Under the pieces are notes generated by a model, which saw only the letters and a program-made list of their open reading frames with translations, had not been told where the DNA came from and ran no database searches. A stretch of 64,000 nucleotides of DNA. It comes from Prevotella melaninogenica (GTDB lineage Bacteria; Bacteroidota; Bacteroidia; Bacteroidales; Bacteroidaceae). Positions within the stretch are counted from its first letter, which is position 1, and every line of letters starts with the position of its first letter. Location: NCBI RefSeq assembly GCF_018127965.1, contig NZ_CP072349.1:1430001-1494000 (forward strand), in the 5' to 3' direction. The translations under genes and the position numbers were made by a program. Shown one piece after another: positions 16,970 to 25,565 of the stretch.

Positions 16970-17460
16970 GACATAAGGTTTCCACCTTATTATATATCAT
17001 AGCACTCATGGTAATTACCATGGGTGCTGCTTCATGCAGTGATTCACGCACCTATGACAAATATAGAAGTGTGTCACTACAGGGGTGGTCACGCAATGAT
17101 ACACTTTCTTTTGATATCCCTCGCCAATGGGAAGGTCACTACCAATTAGACCTCTGCCTACGTGCTACACAGACTTATCCTTACCGCAACATATGTATGA
17201 TTATTGAACGGAAGGTAATCTACTACAGACAACGTAAGAAGCGAGAAAAGACATATAATGACACTATTAATTGTGAGATTATCAATGACAAGGGAATATT
17301 GGTAGGACAGAAAGGTATCTCAAATACTGAAATACGTCAGGCGATTACCGCATTCCGTCTCAATCGTAATGACTCTATGCACGTCACGATACGTCATATC
17401 ATGAGCCGTGAGTCACTTCCTGGTATCAGCGATGTGGGTATCAGGCTCCTCAAGAAGTAA
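16966..17460 (+). CDS. gldH: Gliding motility lipoprotein GldH
   Basis: 164 residues. Signal peptide with lipobox GAASC at about 20-24. The body matches GldH: DTLSFDIPRQWEGHYQLDLCLRA-type beta core, YPYRNICMIIE, FRLNRNDSMHVTIRHIM and the LPGISDVGIRL ending typical of the family. In Flavobacterium GldH supports gliding and type IX secretion; non-gliding oral Bacteroidales keep it, perhaps for secretion or envelope assembly. Start overlaps the PSP1 gene stop (ATGA). Followed by a terminator 19 nt on. Confidence 0.9.
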   Translation: MRHKVSTLLYIIALMVITMGAASCSDSRTYDKYRSVSLQGWSRNDTLSFDIPRQWEGHYQLDLCLRATQTYPYRNICMIIERKVIYYRQRKKREKTYNDTINCEIINDKGILVGQKGISNTEIRQAITAFRLNRNDSMHVTIRHIMSRESLPGISDVGIRLLKK

Positions 17461-17478
17461 ACATTACAGATAAACTAT

Positions 17479-17524
17479 AAAGGCTGCTTCATCCTCCACA
17501 CATTGGAGTCATGAGGCAGCCTTT
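17479..17524. terminator. Terminator between gldH and rodA
   Basis: AAAGGCTGC / GCAGCCTTT outer stem with an inner TCATCCTCCA / TGGAGTCATGA stem, 18 nt past gldH. Symmetric ends suit both strands. Confidence 0.75.
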
Positions 17525-17640
17525 ACCTATGTTGGAGGAAGCATAGTAGTAGCAATCCAAGCTATAAATATCATGTTTAGCGAGTATTAGTGCCATACCC
17601 TCTTTCATTTCATGACAACAACTTCCCCTACAAGCCATAT

Positions 17641-17725
17641 ACTAAAATGGTGATAATACCTAACACAAATGGTGTTGATGCTTAGCACGTGTGGTGCGGA
17701 GGCTTAACACCAATGGTGCGAAGCA
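17641..17725 (+). repeat. Intergenic 22-nt tandem repeat, family 1, copy B
   Basis: Units start at 17641, 17663, 17685 and 17707 (period 22): ACTAAAATGGTG, ACACAAATGGTG, GCACGTGTGGTG, ACACCAATGGTG, each but the last with a 10-nt spacer, mostly ending CTTA. Again between converging genes beyond a two-way terminator. Confidence 0.8.
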
Positions 17726-17778
17726 CAAAACACCTTGCCAAATACTATGCAATCAATATCCAAGCGTAATGCTATCGC

Positions 17779-19254
17779 CTACTGACGGATAAGATTACGT
17801 CCTGCATCTATGCGGAGGAAAATAAATAGGAGCAACGTAAAGCCCCAAAGAGAAGAGCCTCCGTAACTAAAGAAAGGTAACGGAATACCAATAACCGGCG
17901 TCAAACCTAATACCATTCCTACGTTAATAAAAAGGTGGAATAGGAATATTCCTGCAACACAATAGCCATAGACTCGCCCAAACTTAAAGGGTTGTCGATC
18001 GGCAAGGTACATTAATCGGAGTATTAGGAAGAGGAACAGCACAAGAACTGAGGCCGAACCGAGGAAGCCCTCCTCCTCGCCTACCGTACAGAAGATAAAG
18101 TCTGTATCCTGCTCTGGTACAAACTTCAACTTAGTTTGCGTACCATTCAAGAAACCTTTACCCTGTAAGCCACCAGAACCAATGGCTATCTCGCTCTGAT
18201 GTACATTATATCCTGCTCCTGCTAAATCTTCATCTAAGCCTAAAAGAACATTGATACGCACACGCTGATGTGGCTGCATGACATCGTTCAACACATAGTC
18301 TGCTGAATAGAAAAAGGCAATTGACCCTAAAGCAAACAAAGCTATATAGAAGTAGTTGGCAAAGCGAGTGTTCATTGCATTATAAACTAAATAACCAATG
18401 ACACATGCTGATAATACCAACTGTATCCAAACAACATCAAACGGAATAACAAACTCTGAGAAGAGCAAGGCAAGTCCAGTGACACCAAAGACATAAGTTA
18501 GCAATAAACGCGTACGTCCTTTGTCACCCACATAGACCCACACCATGACCGAAGAGAATATCTGAACAAGTAAGAGTACGACAAACTTTCCTAAGGATGT
18601 AGGAGTATCCCATAACAAGATTTCCTCATACTTGATTCCGACAACAAAGTAAATGACCATTGCCAAACCTGTGAATAGGAACGCACCAGACATTCCTTCA
18701 CGATAAAGCATGAGGAAGAAAGAGAAATAAACCAAGGCAGAACCTGTCTCACGTTGCCCAACAATACAAAGCATTGGTAGGAAAATGATTCCACACGCAC
18801 CAGCAAAATGCTTCCAATTCTTGATAGTAAAGCCATAAGCCGACATAAACTTGGCTATTGCTAATGCCGTTGCAAATTTGGCGAACTCGGCAGGCTGCAA
18901 TCGGAGTGGACCCATAACGAGCCACGAGCGAGAACCCTTAATACTATGAGGATTAAAGATTGTAGCAAAGAGAAGGAGCACTAACAAACCATAGATGACA
19001 TAAGCAAAGGTGTCATAGAAACGGTCGTCCATCATTAGAAGCACAAAGCCTAAACAGATAGAAGTACCAATCCACACAATCTGCATACCCGAACGGGTTG
19101 AAAGTGAGAAAATCTCTGTATCGCCATAAGTATAACTTGCACCGCAGACACTCACCCATCCAAAGGTGAGCAACGCAATATAGATACCTATCGTCCACCA
19201 ATCTAATGAACGAAGTACACCTGGTTGTCTGTCTGCTGTATAATTACTTGGCAC
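17779..19254 (-). CDS. rodA: Peptidoglycan polymerase RodA (SEDS family)
   Basis: 491 residues, about ten membrane segments. SEDS glycosyltransferase that polymerises lipid II during side-wall growth, paired with PBP2. Motifs: SLDWWTIGIYIALLTFGWV (first segment), SWLVMGPLRLQPAEFAKFAT (about 110-129), GRGLQGKG-like GSGGLQGKGFLNGTQTKL (about 355-372), FVPEQDTDFIFCTVGEE (about 374-390) and the last GIPLPFFSYGGSSLWG (about 455-470). The only plausible start is GTG 19254; its first codons overlap the stop of the Lys-rich frame that continues mrdA, pointing to translational coupling. Last gene of the elongation operon. Confidence 0.95.
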   Translation of the reverse strand: MPSNYTADRQPGVLRSLDWWTIGIYIALLTFGWVSVCGASYTYGDTEIFSLSTRSGMQIVWIGTSICLGFVLLMMDDRFYDTFAYVIYGLLVLLLFATIFNPHSIKGSRSWLVMGPLRLQPAEFAKFATALAIAKFMSAYGFTIKNWKHFAGACGIIFLPMLCIVGQRETGSALVYFSFFLMLYREGMSGAFLFTGLAMVIYFVVGIKYEEILLWDTPTSLGKFVVLLLVQIFSSVMVWVYVGDKGRTRLLLTYVFGVTGLALLFSEFVIPFDVVWIQLVLSACVIGYLVYNAMNTRFANYFYIALFALGSIAFFYSADYVLNDVMQPHQRVRINVLLGLDEDLAGAGYNVHQSEIAIGSGGLQGKGFLNGTQTKLKFVPEQDTDFIFCTVGEEEGFLGSASVLVLFLFLILRLMYLADRQPFKFGRVYGYCVAGIFLFHLFINVGMVLGLTPVIGIPLPFFSYGGSSLWGFTLLLFIFLRIDAGRNLIRQ

Positions 19255-19492
19255 GATTTATTTTCTCCTTGCTTTTTTGTTTATTGTTGGATTGACCCTT
19301 TGATTTCTCTTTAGGCTGTTCCTTTGGTTTATCTTTTACTTGTTCCTTTGGTTTAGCCTTAGGTTGCTCCTTAGGCTTTTCTTTCGCCTTTTCTTTAGAC
19401 TTTACCTTGGGTTGTTCCTTCGGTTTGTCTTTGGATTGCTCCTTGGGCTTTTCCTTCACCTTAGACTTTTCCTTATTTCCTTTCGACTGTCT
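19244..19492 (-). pseudogene. Lys/Glu/Pro/Gln repeat tail, out-of-frame continuation of mrdA
   Basis: Reverse-strand frame of about 80 codons, with only a GTG (19459) as possible start. Almost entirely repeats around KEKPKEQ / KDKPKEQPK. It follows the mrdA stop in the +1 frame and ends by overlapping the rodA GTG, just where a co-translated mrdA would end. The two frames are both open only between 19476 and 19492, so one lost or gained base there would fuse them into a PBP2 of about 790 residues. Interpreted as a frameshifted part of mrdA, by mutation, phase-variable slippage or sequencing error. Confidence 0.6.
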
Positions 19493-21608
19493 TTATTCTT
19501 TTCTTTTCTTTTTCCTTCTTATCGCCTTCCTTATCTTTCTCTTTCTTCTCCGTCTTAACCGTTGTTTCAGGCTCTACACGGATAGCAGGTTCGTTCTGTG
19601 GTTGCTTCTTCTTTTCCTTTTCCTCAGCTTCTTTCCTTGCCTTTGCTTCCTTCAGCTTTTCTGCATCAGCTAAATCCTGCTTCTCTTTCACCTTCTTCAG
19701 CGAGTCTCTAATAGTATTTACACGCTTAATAGAGTCGAGACGAAGAGAGTCTGCACGTGACAAAGGACGCTTGAAAGAGTAAGCGATATGGCGTTTCTGA
19801 ACCGCTGCAGCACGAGCTTCATCACCAGGGGTAAGCTTTCCATTAATATACTGCTCTATCATTAGCGAACCAATTGGCACACCATAGTCTGCACCAAAGC
19901 CACCATTCTCAACATAAACAGCAATAGCTATCTTTGGAGTATCAACAGGTGCAAAGCCCATAAACACAGAGTGGTCCTTACCACGGTTCTGAGCCGTACC
20001 CGTCTTACCTGCCAATGAGTAACCAGGATGAACCGCATGCGCACAAGTTCCACCACGCACTGATGAGACCATACCCGCAATTACTTCTTGGTAAGCTCTT
20101 AGACTTCCCTTTGTATGGTGCTTCTCCACATACTTCTTATCGAGTTTTTTCCCTTGAATACTACGTACAACATGTGGCGCAATATAATAACCACGATTCG
20201 CAATCGTAGCACCGAGGTTAGCAATCTGCAGTGGGGTAAGGTTGACCTCACCCTGTCCGATAGAAATCGAAATAACCGAAAGCGGGTTCCATTTCTTAAA
20301 AGCATTATCATAGAACTTCGCATTTGGAATCATACCTCGTTTCTCACCAGGAAGATCGATACCTAATTTATAACCGAAGCCCATTGACACCATGTAGTCG
20401 CGCCACACGTTCATAGCATCCTCCAATGTCTTATATTTCCTACGATTGGAGAGCATATGATAGAGTCCCCAACAGTAATAACTATTACAAGAGGTGCTGA
20501 TTGAAGGTACTAACGAGATAGGAGATGCATGTGCGTGACAACCAACATGAAGTCCTTTAAAGTTAAATCCATGATGACAAGGATAACGAGTTGAGTCTGT
20601 CACAATCCCTTCTGTGAAATAAGTAACAGCCTGTCCGGTCTTAAACGTTGAACCTGGAGGGTATTGTCCCATTATAGCACGATTAAGTAGAGGCTTGGCT
20701 GGGTCGAGTGTCATATCTCGTTGGTACTTGCCACGTAGTTTACCGATCATCGAACGAGGGTCGAAAGTTGGTGCTGAAACCATTGCCAAGATTTGTCCTG
20801 TCTTTGGTTCGATAGCCACAACAGCACCTAATTTACCTTCCATTAGGCGCTCACCAAGTGCCTGAAGTTCTGCATCAAGACCAAGTTGGATATCACGTCC
20901 AGGATGCGGACGTTGGTCATACTTACCATCTTGATAGCGTCCTTGTATCTGTCCGTGGGCATCGCGCAGAAGTATCTGCACTCCCTTTACTCCACGCAAG
21001 TCTTTCTCATACTCACGCTCGACACCCATCTTACCGATATAATCTCCCGGCTGATAGTACTCATCTTCCTCAATATCACCCTGACTCACCTCTGCAACAT
21101 CCCCAAGGACATGTGCAGCGATAGCTCGCTGATACTGACGAACACTACGTTTCTGAATATAAAAGCCTGGAAAACGATAGAGTTTCTCTTGAAAGGCACT
21201 AAAGTCTTTATCACTCAACTGGCTCAAGAATAGTTGTTGCGTAAAGCGAGAGTAACCCGGATTCTTACTTCTATCCTTGATATTAGCCATTCGGTTGATA
21301 AAATCAGCCTTTGTTATGTTCAGTGCCTTACAAAACTCCAACGTATCAAGATGACCTTTCATTTCGTTGGTTACCACCATAATGTCATAAGCTGGCTGAT
21401 TAAAAACCAACAGCTTACCATTCCTATCAGTGATAGAACCACGTGAAGGGAACTCAATCTTCTTTAAGAAAGCATTAGAGTCGGCACTCTTCCGATAGTC
21501 GTCACTGGCTATCTGAAGAGCAAAAAGACGTATAATGTATATCACCACGATACCTATTGCAACAGCACTAAGCACGAGGCGACGTTTCTCTAAATCATAA
21601 TTCTTCAT
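19473..21608 (-). CDS. mrdA: Penicillin-binding protein 2 (elongasome transpeptidase)
   Basis: 711 residues. N-terminal membrane anchor (about 11-31), pedestal domain with RGSITDRNGKLL (about 55-66), and a class B transpeptidase domain: PPGSTFKTGQ (SxxK serine, about 314-323), STSCNSYYC (SxN, about 370-378) and LAGKTGTAQN (KTG, about 550-559). Cross-links new peptidoglycan with RodA under MreB control. The C-terminal 80 residues are charged, KEK-rich, and end early relative to a Lys-rich frame that carries on downstream, so the annotated end is doubtful. Starts 3 nt from the mreD stop. Confidence 0.95.
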   Translation of the reverse strand: MKNYDLEKRRLVLSAVAIGIVVIYIIRLFALQIASDDYRKSADSNAFLKKIEFPSRGSITDRNGKLLVFNQPAYDIMVVTNEMKGHLDTLEFCKALNITKADFINRMANIKDRSKNPGYSRFTQQLFLSQLSDKDFSAFQEKLYRFPGFYIQKRSVRQYQRAIAAHVLGDVAEVSQGDIEEDEYYQPGDYIGKMGVEREYEKDLRGVKGVQILLRDAHGQIQGRYQDGKYDQRPHPGRDIQLGLDAELQALGERLMEGKLGAVVAIEPKTGQILAMVSAPTFDPRSMIGKLRGKYQRDMTLDPAKPLLNRAIMGQYPPGSTFKTGQAVTYFTEGIVTDSTRYPCHHGFNFKGLHVGCHAHASPISLVPSISTSCNSYYCWGLYHMLSNRRKYKTLEDAMNVWRDYMVSMGFGYKLGIDLPGEKRGMIPNAKFYDNAFKKWNPLSVISISIGQGEVNLTPLQIANLGATIANRGYYIAPHVVRSIQGKKLDKKYVEKHHTKGSLRAYQEVIAGMVSSVRGGTCAHAVHPGYSLAGKTGTAQNRGKDHSVFMGFAPVDTPKIAIAVYVENGGFGADYGVPIGSLMIEQYINGKLTPGDEARAAAVQKRHIAYSFKRPLSRADSLRLDSIKRVNTIRDSLKKVKEKQDLADAEKLKEAKARKEAEEKEKKKQPQNEPAIRVEPETTVKTEKKEKDKEGDKKEKEKKRIKTVERK

Positions 21609-21611
21609 TTC

Positions 21612-22111
21612 TTATCGCCTCCTAACGTTCTCAACAACAAGAATAAGAATAAGCGTGAGCAGTGAACTGCCGCCAATACAAAGTAACCATTCTAACACAT
21701 TAAAGAAACTAAACATCTCTAATGAGAAGAAAACGACGCTGTATGTCAAGGTTAGAATAGCTGCATACCACGTATATTGCGGTATACTAAGCGTGTCCAT
21801 ACCTGCTTGGAAGTTGTCACTACTGTCACGAGGAATGAATAGCTGCAGTACATAAGGCTGTAAAGCGGCTATTAAAGTCAATGAAGCTGAAGCTACACCG
21901 GGCGTATTTGAGAATGTGTCAATGGTAAGACCCATTAGAAACGCCCATATCAACATAGCCCACTGAGGGTAATTACGAGGGAACAAAAGGATAAATAGAT
22001 ATAAAGCAATGGTGTGGCAACAGCAAACAGATGGATGTGATTGAGTACAAACACCTGTGCCACTGTCAAAACAGCAAACCAAAGCAAACGTTTTAGGAAA
22101 TCTATATTCAT
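21612..22111 (-). pseudogene. mreD: Rod shape-determining protein MreD, interrupted by a 1-nt frameshift
   Basis: The authentic start is ATG 22111: MNIDFLKRLLWFAVLTVAQV, then LNHIHLFAVATPLLYIY, typical of MreD. That frame then runs out of phase; the family sequence resumes one frame over with FILLFPRNYPQWAMLIWAFL and continues normally to 21612. The break maps to the T-run read as AAA at 21993-21995: one extra T (TATTTTATCC) restores a complete protein of about 166 residues with several membrane segments. MreD is an inner-membrane elongasome component. Either a real null allele or, more likely in such a conserved operon, a homopolymer error. Confidence 0.85.
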
Positions 22112-22226
22112 TCTTTTTATTCGTAATTCAAAGGGGGAAAGTGGCTCACACCAATGTTAGAATGACTCTACAAAGTGTAGTTATCCTACCTCCCAACAAT
22201 CTAAATAATATCTGCAAGCAGTCTAC

Positions 22227-23111
22227 TTACTGTACACTATTCTCCATCTGACTCTCAATAGGCTTGATAGAGTCTTGTGCTGCCTTTATAACTTGGCGTT
22301 GATCTCGTATAGAAACATCGTCAATCACACAGACATCACGAAGATTTCCGAAGTCTGTTGACAGCTGAATTTGTAGACGATAAGAAAGTCCATCTTCAGA
22401 ATTATAGACATGTTTTATCTTACCTACCAACACACCAGCTGGGAAAACAGAAGAATATCCACTCGTTACAACACGATCGCCTAACTTAAACTTAGCATGG
22501 CGAGGGACATCATCTAAATAAGCAACATCAGATGCACCACCATTCCAATGGAGATAACCGAAGTAGTCACGTCCTTGAATAGAACAACTGATGTTTGACT
22601 TTGAGTTCAGCACAGGGATTACAACGGCATAATGAATACCTGCCATATAGACAATACCCACAACACCATTACCACAAGCAACACCCATATCTTTATGTAC
22701 ACCATCCCATGTTCCTTTGTTGATGGTGATAAAGTTATTAGGTTTATCCAGTGAATTGGCTACAACCTTTGCCTGTATCAATCGGAACTTTGAAAGGAAA
22801 CGATACTGACCTTTATGAAGGAAGGTAGAATCCTTTGTCTTATCATAAAGTTGAGCAGATAACTCCTTCACTTGACGTTCCAGTTCAAGGTTACGTTTGG
22901 TTAAAGCCTCATTCACCTCACCCATTGTTAGATAAGATGTAAGCTTCGAACTTCCCTCATAAGCCAAACCAGCCACATAGTTTGCTGACGTGAACCACAC
23001 ACTGCCCTGATAGTCATTGAATCGGAACAGAAGAACCATACTCAAGACTTCCAGGGCAACGAACAAGAACCAATGCTTGTACTTAGCAAGGAACTCTGTC
23101 AGATTGTGCAT
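22227..23111 (-). CDS. mreC: Rod shape-determining protein MreC
   Basis: 294 residues. Short cytoplasmic start, membrane helix (about 13-31), coiled coil (about 66-92: ALTKRNLELERQVKELSAQL), then the paired beta-barrel domains with NFITINKGTWDGVHKDMGV (about 126-144), GVVGIVYMAG, LNSKSNISCSIQGRDYFGYL and DRVVTSGYSSVFPAGVLVGK (about 232-251). Links cytoplasmic MreB to periplasmic PBP2. Starts 12 nt after mreB; the following gap of 115 nt to mreD is longer than others in the operon. Confidence 0.96.
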   Translation of the reverse strand: MHNLTEFLAKYKHWFLFVALEVLSMVLLFRFNDYQGSVWFTSANYVAGLAYEGSSKLTSYLTMGEVNEALTKRNLELERQVKELSAQLYDKTKDSTFLHKGQYRFLSKFRLIQAKVVANSLDKPNNFITINKGTWDGVHKDMGVACGNGVVGIVYMAGIHYAVVIPVLNSKSNISCSIQGRDYFGYLHWNGGASDVAYLDDVPRHAKFKLGDRVVTSGYSSVFPAGVLVGKIKHVYNSEDGLSYRLQIQLSTDFGNLRDVCVIDDVSIRDQRQVIKAAQDSIKPIESQMENSVQ

Positions 23112-23123
23112 GAACGTTAGTTG

Positions 23124-24146
23124 TTATCTCATCAAGAACGAGAAACGATCTACGTTCTTCAATGCAATGCCTGCACCCTTAGCCACACTGTGCAATGGGT
23201 CTTCGGCAATATGGAATGGAATATTAATCTTGTCAGTAAGACGCTTGTCGATACCACGAAGCAAAGCACCACCACCACTGAGATAGATACCATTCTTTAC
23301 GATGTCAGCATAAAGCTCAGGTGGAGTGTTCTCCAATGCTGAAAGAACAGCATTCTCAATCTTTGCAACGGTCTTATCAAGACAATGAGCAATCTCCTGA
23401 TAGCATACAGGAACCTCCATAGGAAGAGCTGTAATACGGTTAGGACCATGTACAATGTAATCCTCAGGAGCTTCATCACCAAGGTCTGTCAGCGCTGAAC
23501 CTACATGGAGCTTAATACGCTCTGCCATACGCTCACTGACCTTCACATTGTGCTGACGACTCATATATTCCTGAATATCTGCAGTGAGGTCATCACCAGC
23601 TACACGGATAGAGTTATTACATACGATACCACCCAAAGAGATTACAGCAATCTCAGTGCTACCACCACCGATATCAACAATCATGTTACCCTCTGGAGCC
23701 TCTACATCAAGACCCATACCAAGAGCTGCAGCCATTGGTTCGAAGATAAGATATACATCACGTCCATCAGCGTGTTCAGCTGAGTCACGAACGGCACGAA
23801 GCTCCACTTCAGTAGAACCTGATGGCACACCGATTACCATACGTAATGAAGGTGAGAAGAAACGATTACCACTGTGAACCATCTTAATAAGTCCACGCAT
23901 CATCTGCTCACAAGCTGTAAAGTCAGCGATAACTCCGTCGCGCAAAGGGCGGATTGTACGAATATTGGGATGTTCCTTCTCGTACATCATCTTTGCATCA
24001 CCACCCACAGCAATCATCTTATCTGTGCGACGGTCCAGTGCTACTACTGACGGCTCGTCAACGACTATCTTATCATCGCTGATAATAATCGTGTTTGCCG
24101 TTCCCAGGTCCATAGCAATTTCCTGGATAAATGAAAATAATCCCAT
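23124..24146 (-). CDS. mreB: Rod shape-determining protein MreB
   Basis: 340 residues, actin-like ATPase forming the filaments that guide side-wall synthesis. Nucleotide-site motifs: MDLGTANTIII (phosphate 1, about 12-22), MIVDIGGGSTEIAVISLGG (phosphate 2, about 155-173) and GIYLSGGGALLRGIDKRL (adenosine motif, about 287-304). Near full-length identity to the family pattern leaves no other candidate. Lies 46 nt after purH and 12 nt before mreC; the nearest good promoter is that of purH. Confidence 0.97.
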   Translation of the reverse strand: MGLFSFIQEIAMDLGTANTIIISDDKIVVDEPSVVALDRRTDKMIAVGGDAKMMYEKEHPNIRTIRPLRDGVIADFTACEQMMRGLIKMVHSGNRFFSPSLRMVIGVPSGSTEVELRAVRDSAEHADGRDVYLIFEPMAAALGMGLDVEAPEGNMIVDIGGGSTEIAVISLGGIVCNNSIRVAGDDLTADIQEYMSRQHNVKVSERMAERIKLHVGSALTDLGDEAPEDYIVHGPNRITALPMEVPVCYQEIAHCLDKTVAKIENAVLSALENTPPELYADIVKNGIYLSGGGALLRGIDKRLTDKINIPFHIAEDPLHSVAKGAGIALKNVDRFSFLMR

Positions 24147-24192
24147 TAATATATCTGTATTTTATAATTGTATATTCTTTTCTATTCTGTGC

Positions 24193-24789
24193 TTATTCTG
24201 TTGCAAACCAGCTATGAATAGCTTTATCATAGTGGCTGCTAACACCAAAAGCACGCTCTGCAAACATCTTTCGGTCTTCGATATCTGTCTGCGCACCATT
24301 TGTATTGAGAATCTGGAGCAACACTGGATATTCTGCCTTACTTGGCACAATAACAACATCCTTGAAGTTCTTCGCTCCTGCACGTATCAGTGAAATACCA
24401 CCAATATCAATCTTCTCAATGATGTCTTCTGCGCTGGCACCACTGGCAACCGTCTGCTCAAATGGATAAAGATCTACGATAACAAGATCAATGAAAGGTA
24501 TTTCATATTTCTGCATCTGTGCCTGATCACCTTCATTATCACGGCGAGAAAGGATTCCTCCAAAGACCTTTGGATGAAGGGTCTTCACGCGACCTCCAAG
24601 GATAGAAGGATAAGATGTTACATCTTCAACCTTCTGACATGGGTATCCTAATGATTCGATGAACTCTTGTGTACCACCTGTACTTAAGAATTTCACACCT
24701 TCCGCATCTAACTTCTTGAGCAAATCCTCAAGTCCATCTTTATGAAAAACCGAAATAAGAGCAGTCTTAATTTGTTTTTTACCAGCCAT
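24193..24789 (-). CDS. purH: IMP cyclohydrolase domain of PurH, stand-alone
   Basis: 198 residues from ATG 24789 (MAGKKQIKTALISVFHKDG); the frame upstream to 24819 lies in the leader. The MGS-like fold carries the PurH N-terminal signatures FLSTGGTQEF, VTSYPSILGGRVKTLHPKVFG-type segment (about 55-75), DLVIVDLYPFE (about 97-107), ASAEDIIEKIDIGGISLIRA (about 114-133) and SSHYDKAIHSWF. It closes the last step to IMP. The AICAR formyltransferase domain (about 300 residues) of classical PurH is missing; the stop looks natural, so that activity should be a separate gene elsewhere. Heads the mre operon. Confidence 0.88.
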   Translation of the reverse strand: MAGKKQIKTALISVFHKDGLEDLLKKLDAEGVKFLSTGGTQEFIESLGYPCQKVEDVTSYPSILGGRVKTLHPKVFGGILSRRDNEGDQAQMQKYEIPFIDLVIVDLYPFEQTVASGASAEDIIEKIDIGGISLIRAGAKNFKDVVIVPSKAEYPVLLQILNTNGAQTDIEDRKMFAERAFGVSSHYDKAIHSWFATE

Positions 24790-24816
24790 TGTAAAACATT
24801 TTATGGATTTGATTTG

Positions 24817-24846
24817 CAAAGTTACTAATTATAGGTGACTAAACAA
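24817..24846 (-). promoter_or_regulatory. Promoter of the purH-mre-mrdA-rodA operon
   Basis: Reverse strand TTG (24844-24846), 19 nt, TAACTTTG (24817-24824), 27 nt before the purH ATG. The only well-formed promoter seen for the 7-kb cluster. Confidence 0.75.
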
Positions 24847-24857
24847 TATTTTAAATC

Positions 24858-24920
24858 AAAAAAAAACAAAAGGTTGCCAACTATTTGCTTAAAGTCTAAT
24901 AAGCTGCCACCTTTTGTTTT
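24858..24920 (-). terminator. Terminator of the small lipoprotein gene
   Basis: Reverse strand AAAACAAAAGGT (24909-24920) pairs with 24863-24874, followed by a T-run of nine. The 34-nt loop carries extra pairing (GGCAGC / TTGCC). Confidence 0.8.
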
Positions 24921-24996
24921 ATTCTGCCTGCTTCAAGTTCTGCTTTTTGAGAACTGAAGTTCAATTTCTTTATGCCTACCAAAGGCCTTATCAAGT

Positions 24997-25368
24997 CTAT
25001 TCTTTACCTTTGATACCGATAGCATCTAAGATACCTTGTATCTCACTGCCAAGACCAAAGACACTATTCATCACACCATCCTTGGCACCGCGCACCATAT
25101 AACGGGCACAATCACCTTCGAGCTTACCGATACGCTGGCGTTCTGCAACGGTATAATCATGGCGTGAGATCTCTCGACGAATACGACCAAACTTGTCAAC
25201 AGCTTTACGCCACTTCTTTGCTGTGTAGTATTGGCTGTTATCACGTAATTCATAGGAAAAGTTCTCTAAGTCGTTAATAGCTGACTCACGTGTAGCACAT
25301 GAGCTTACCGATAGCATTGCCACAATGAGGGCAAGGCCCATAAGCGTTTTCTTTACCTTGTTTCTCAT
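24997..25368 (-). CDS. Small lipoprotein of unknown function
   Basis: 123 residues. Signal peptide with lipobox LSVSSC (Cys about 24). The mature part is helical and charged (INDLENFSYELRDNSQYYTAKKWRKAVDKFGRIRREISRHDYT) and ends with a small hydrophobic stretch (VFGLGSEIQGILDAIGI). I recall similar short Bacteroidales lipoproteins grouped as DUF6565, without known role; the link is by resemblance. Single gene with its own terminator. Located between the mre operon promoter and mutY, transcribed away from mutY. Confidence 0.75.
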   Translation of the reverse strand: MRNKVKKTLMGLALIVAMLSVSSCATRESAINDLENFSYELRDNSQYYTAKKWRKAVDKFGRIRREISRHDYTVAERQRIGKLEGDCARYMVRGAKDGVMNSVFGLGSEIQGILDAIGIKGKE

Positions 25369-25553
25369 CTTTTATAACTTCTAATTTTATAATAATCCTC
25401 CCTATATCTGGCTTATGTTTATAATATCTTTCTATATCGAAAGTAACATCAAATTCAGCCTTTTAAGGGTAATAGTCGTGGCAAAAATAGGAAATAATAA
25501 TGATTTTACCAACAAAACATCACATTACTTTTCATTCTTTTCTACTTTTTAAC

Positions 25554-25561
25554 TACCTTTG
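25554..25561 (+). promoter_or_regulatory. -7 box (TACCTTTG) for mutY
   Basis: Consensus match only 4 nt before the mutY ATG, so the mRNA is probably leaderless. TTTC at 25530-25533 may act as -33 (20-nt spacing). Confidence 0.6.
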
Positions 25562-25565
25562 TTCC

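Noticed and set aside
16389-17051. Long frames on both strands overlapping the PSP1 protein tail
   Set aside because: By-products of the repetitive Arg/Asn/Gln codons; the PSP1 frame has Cys motifs and proper coupling to gldH.
19340-19673. Leu/Phe-rich forward frames opposite mrdA
   Set aside because: They are the complement of Lys/Glu-rich repeats (AAG/GAA read as CTT/TTC), not membrane proteins.
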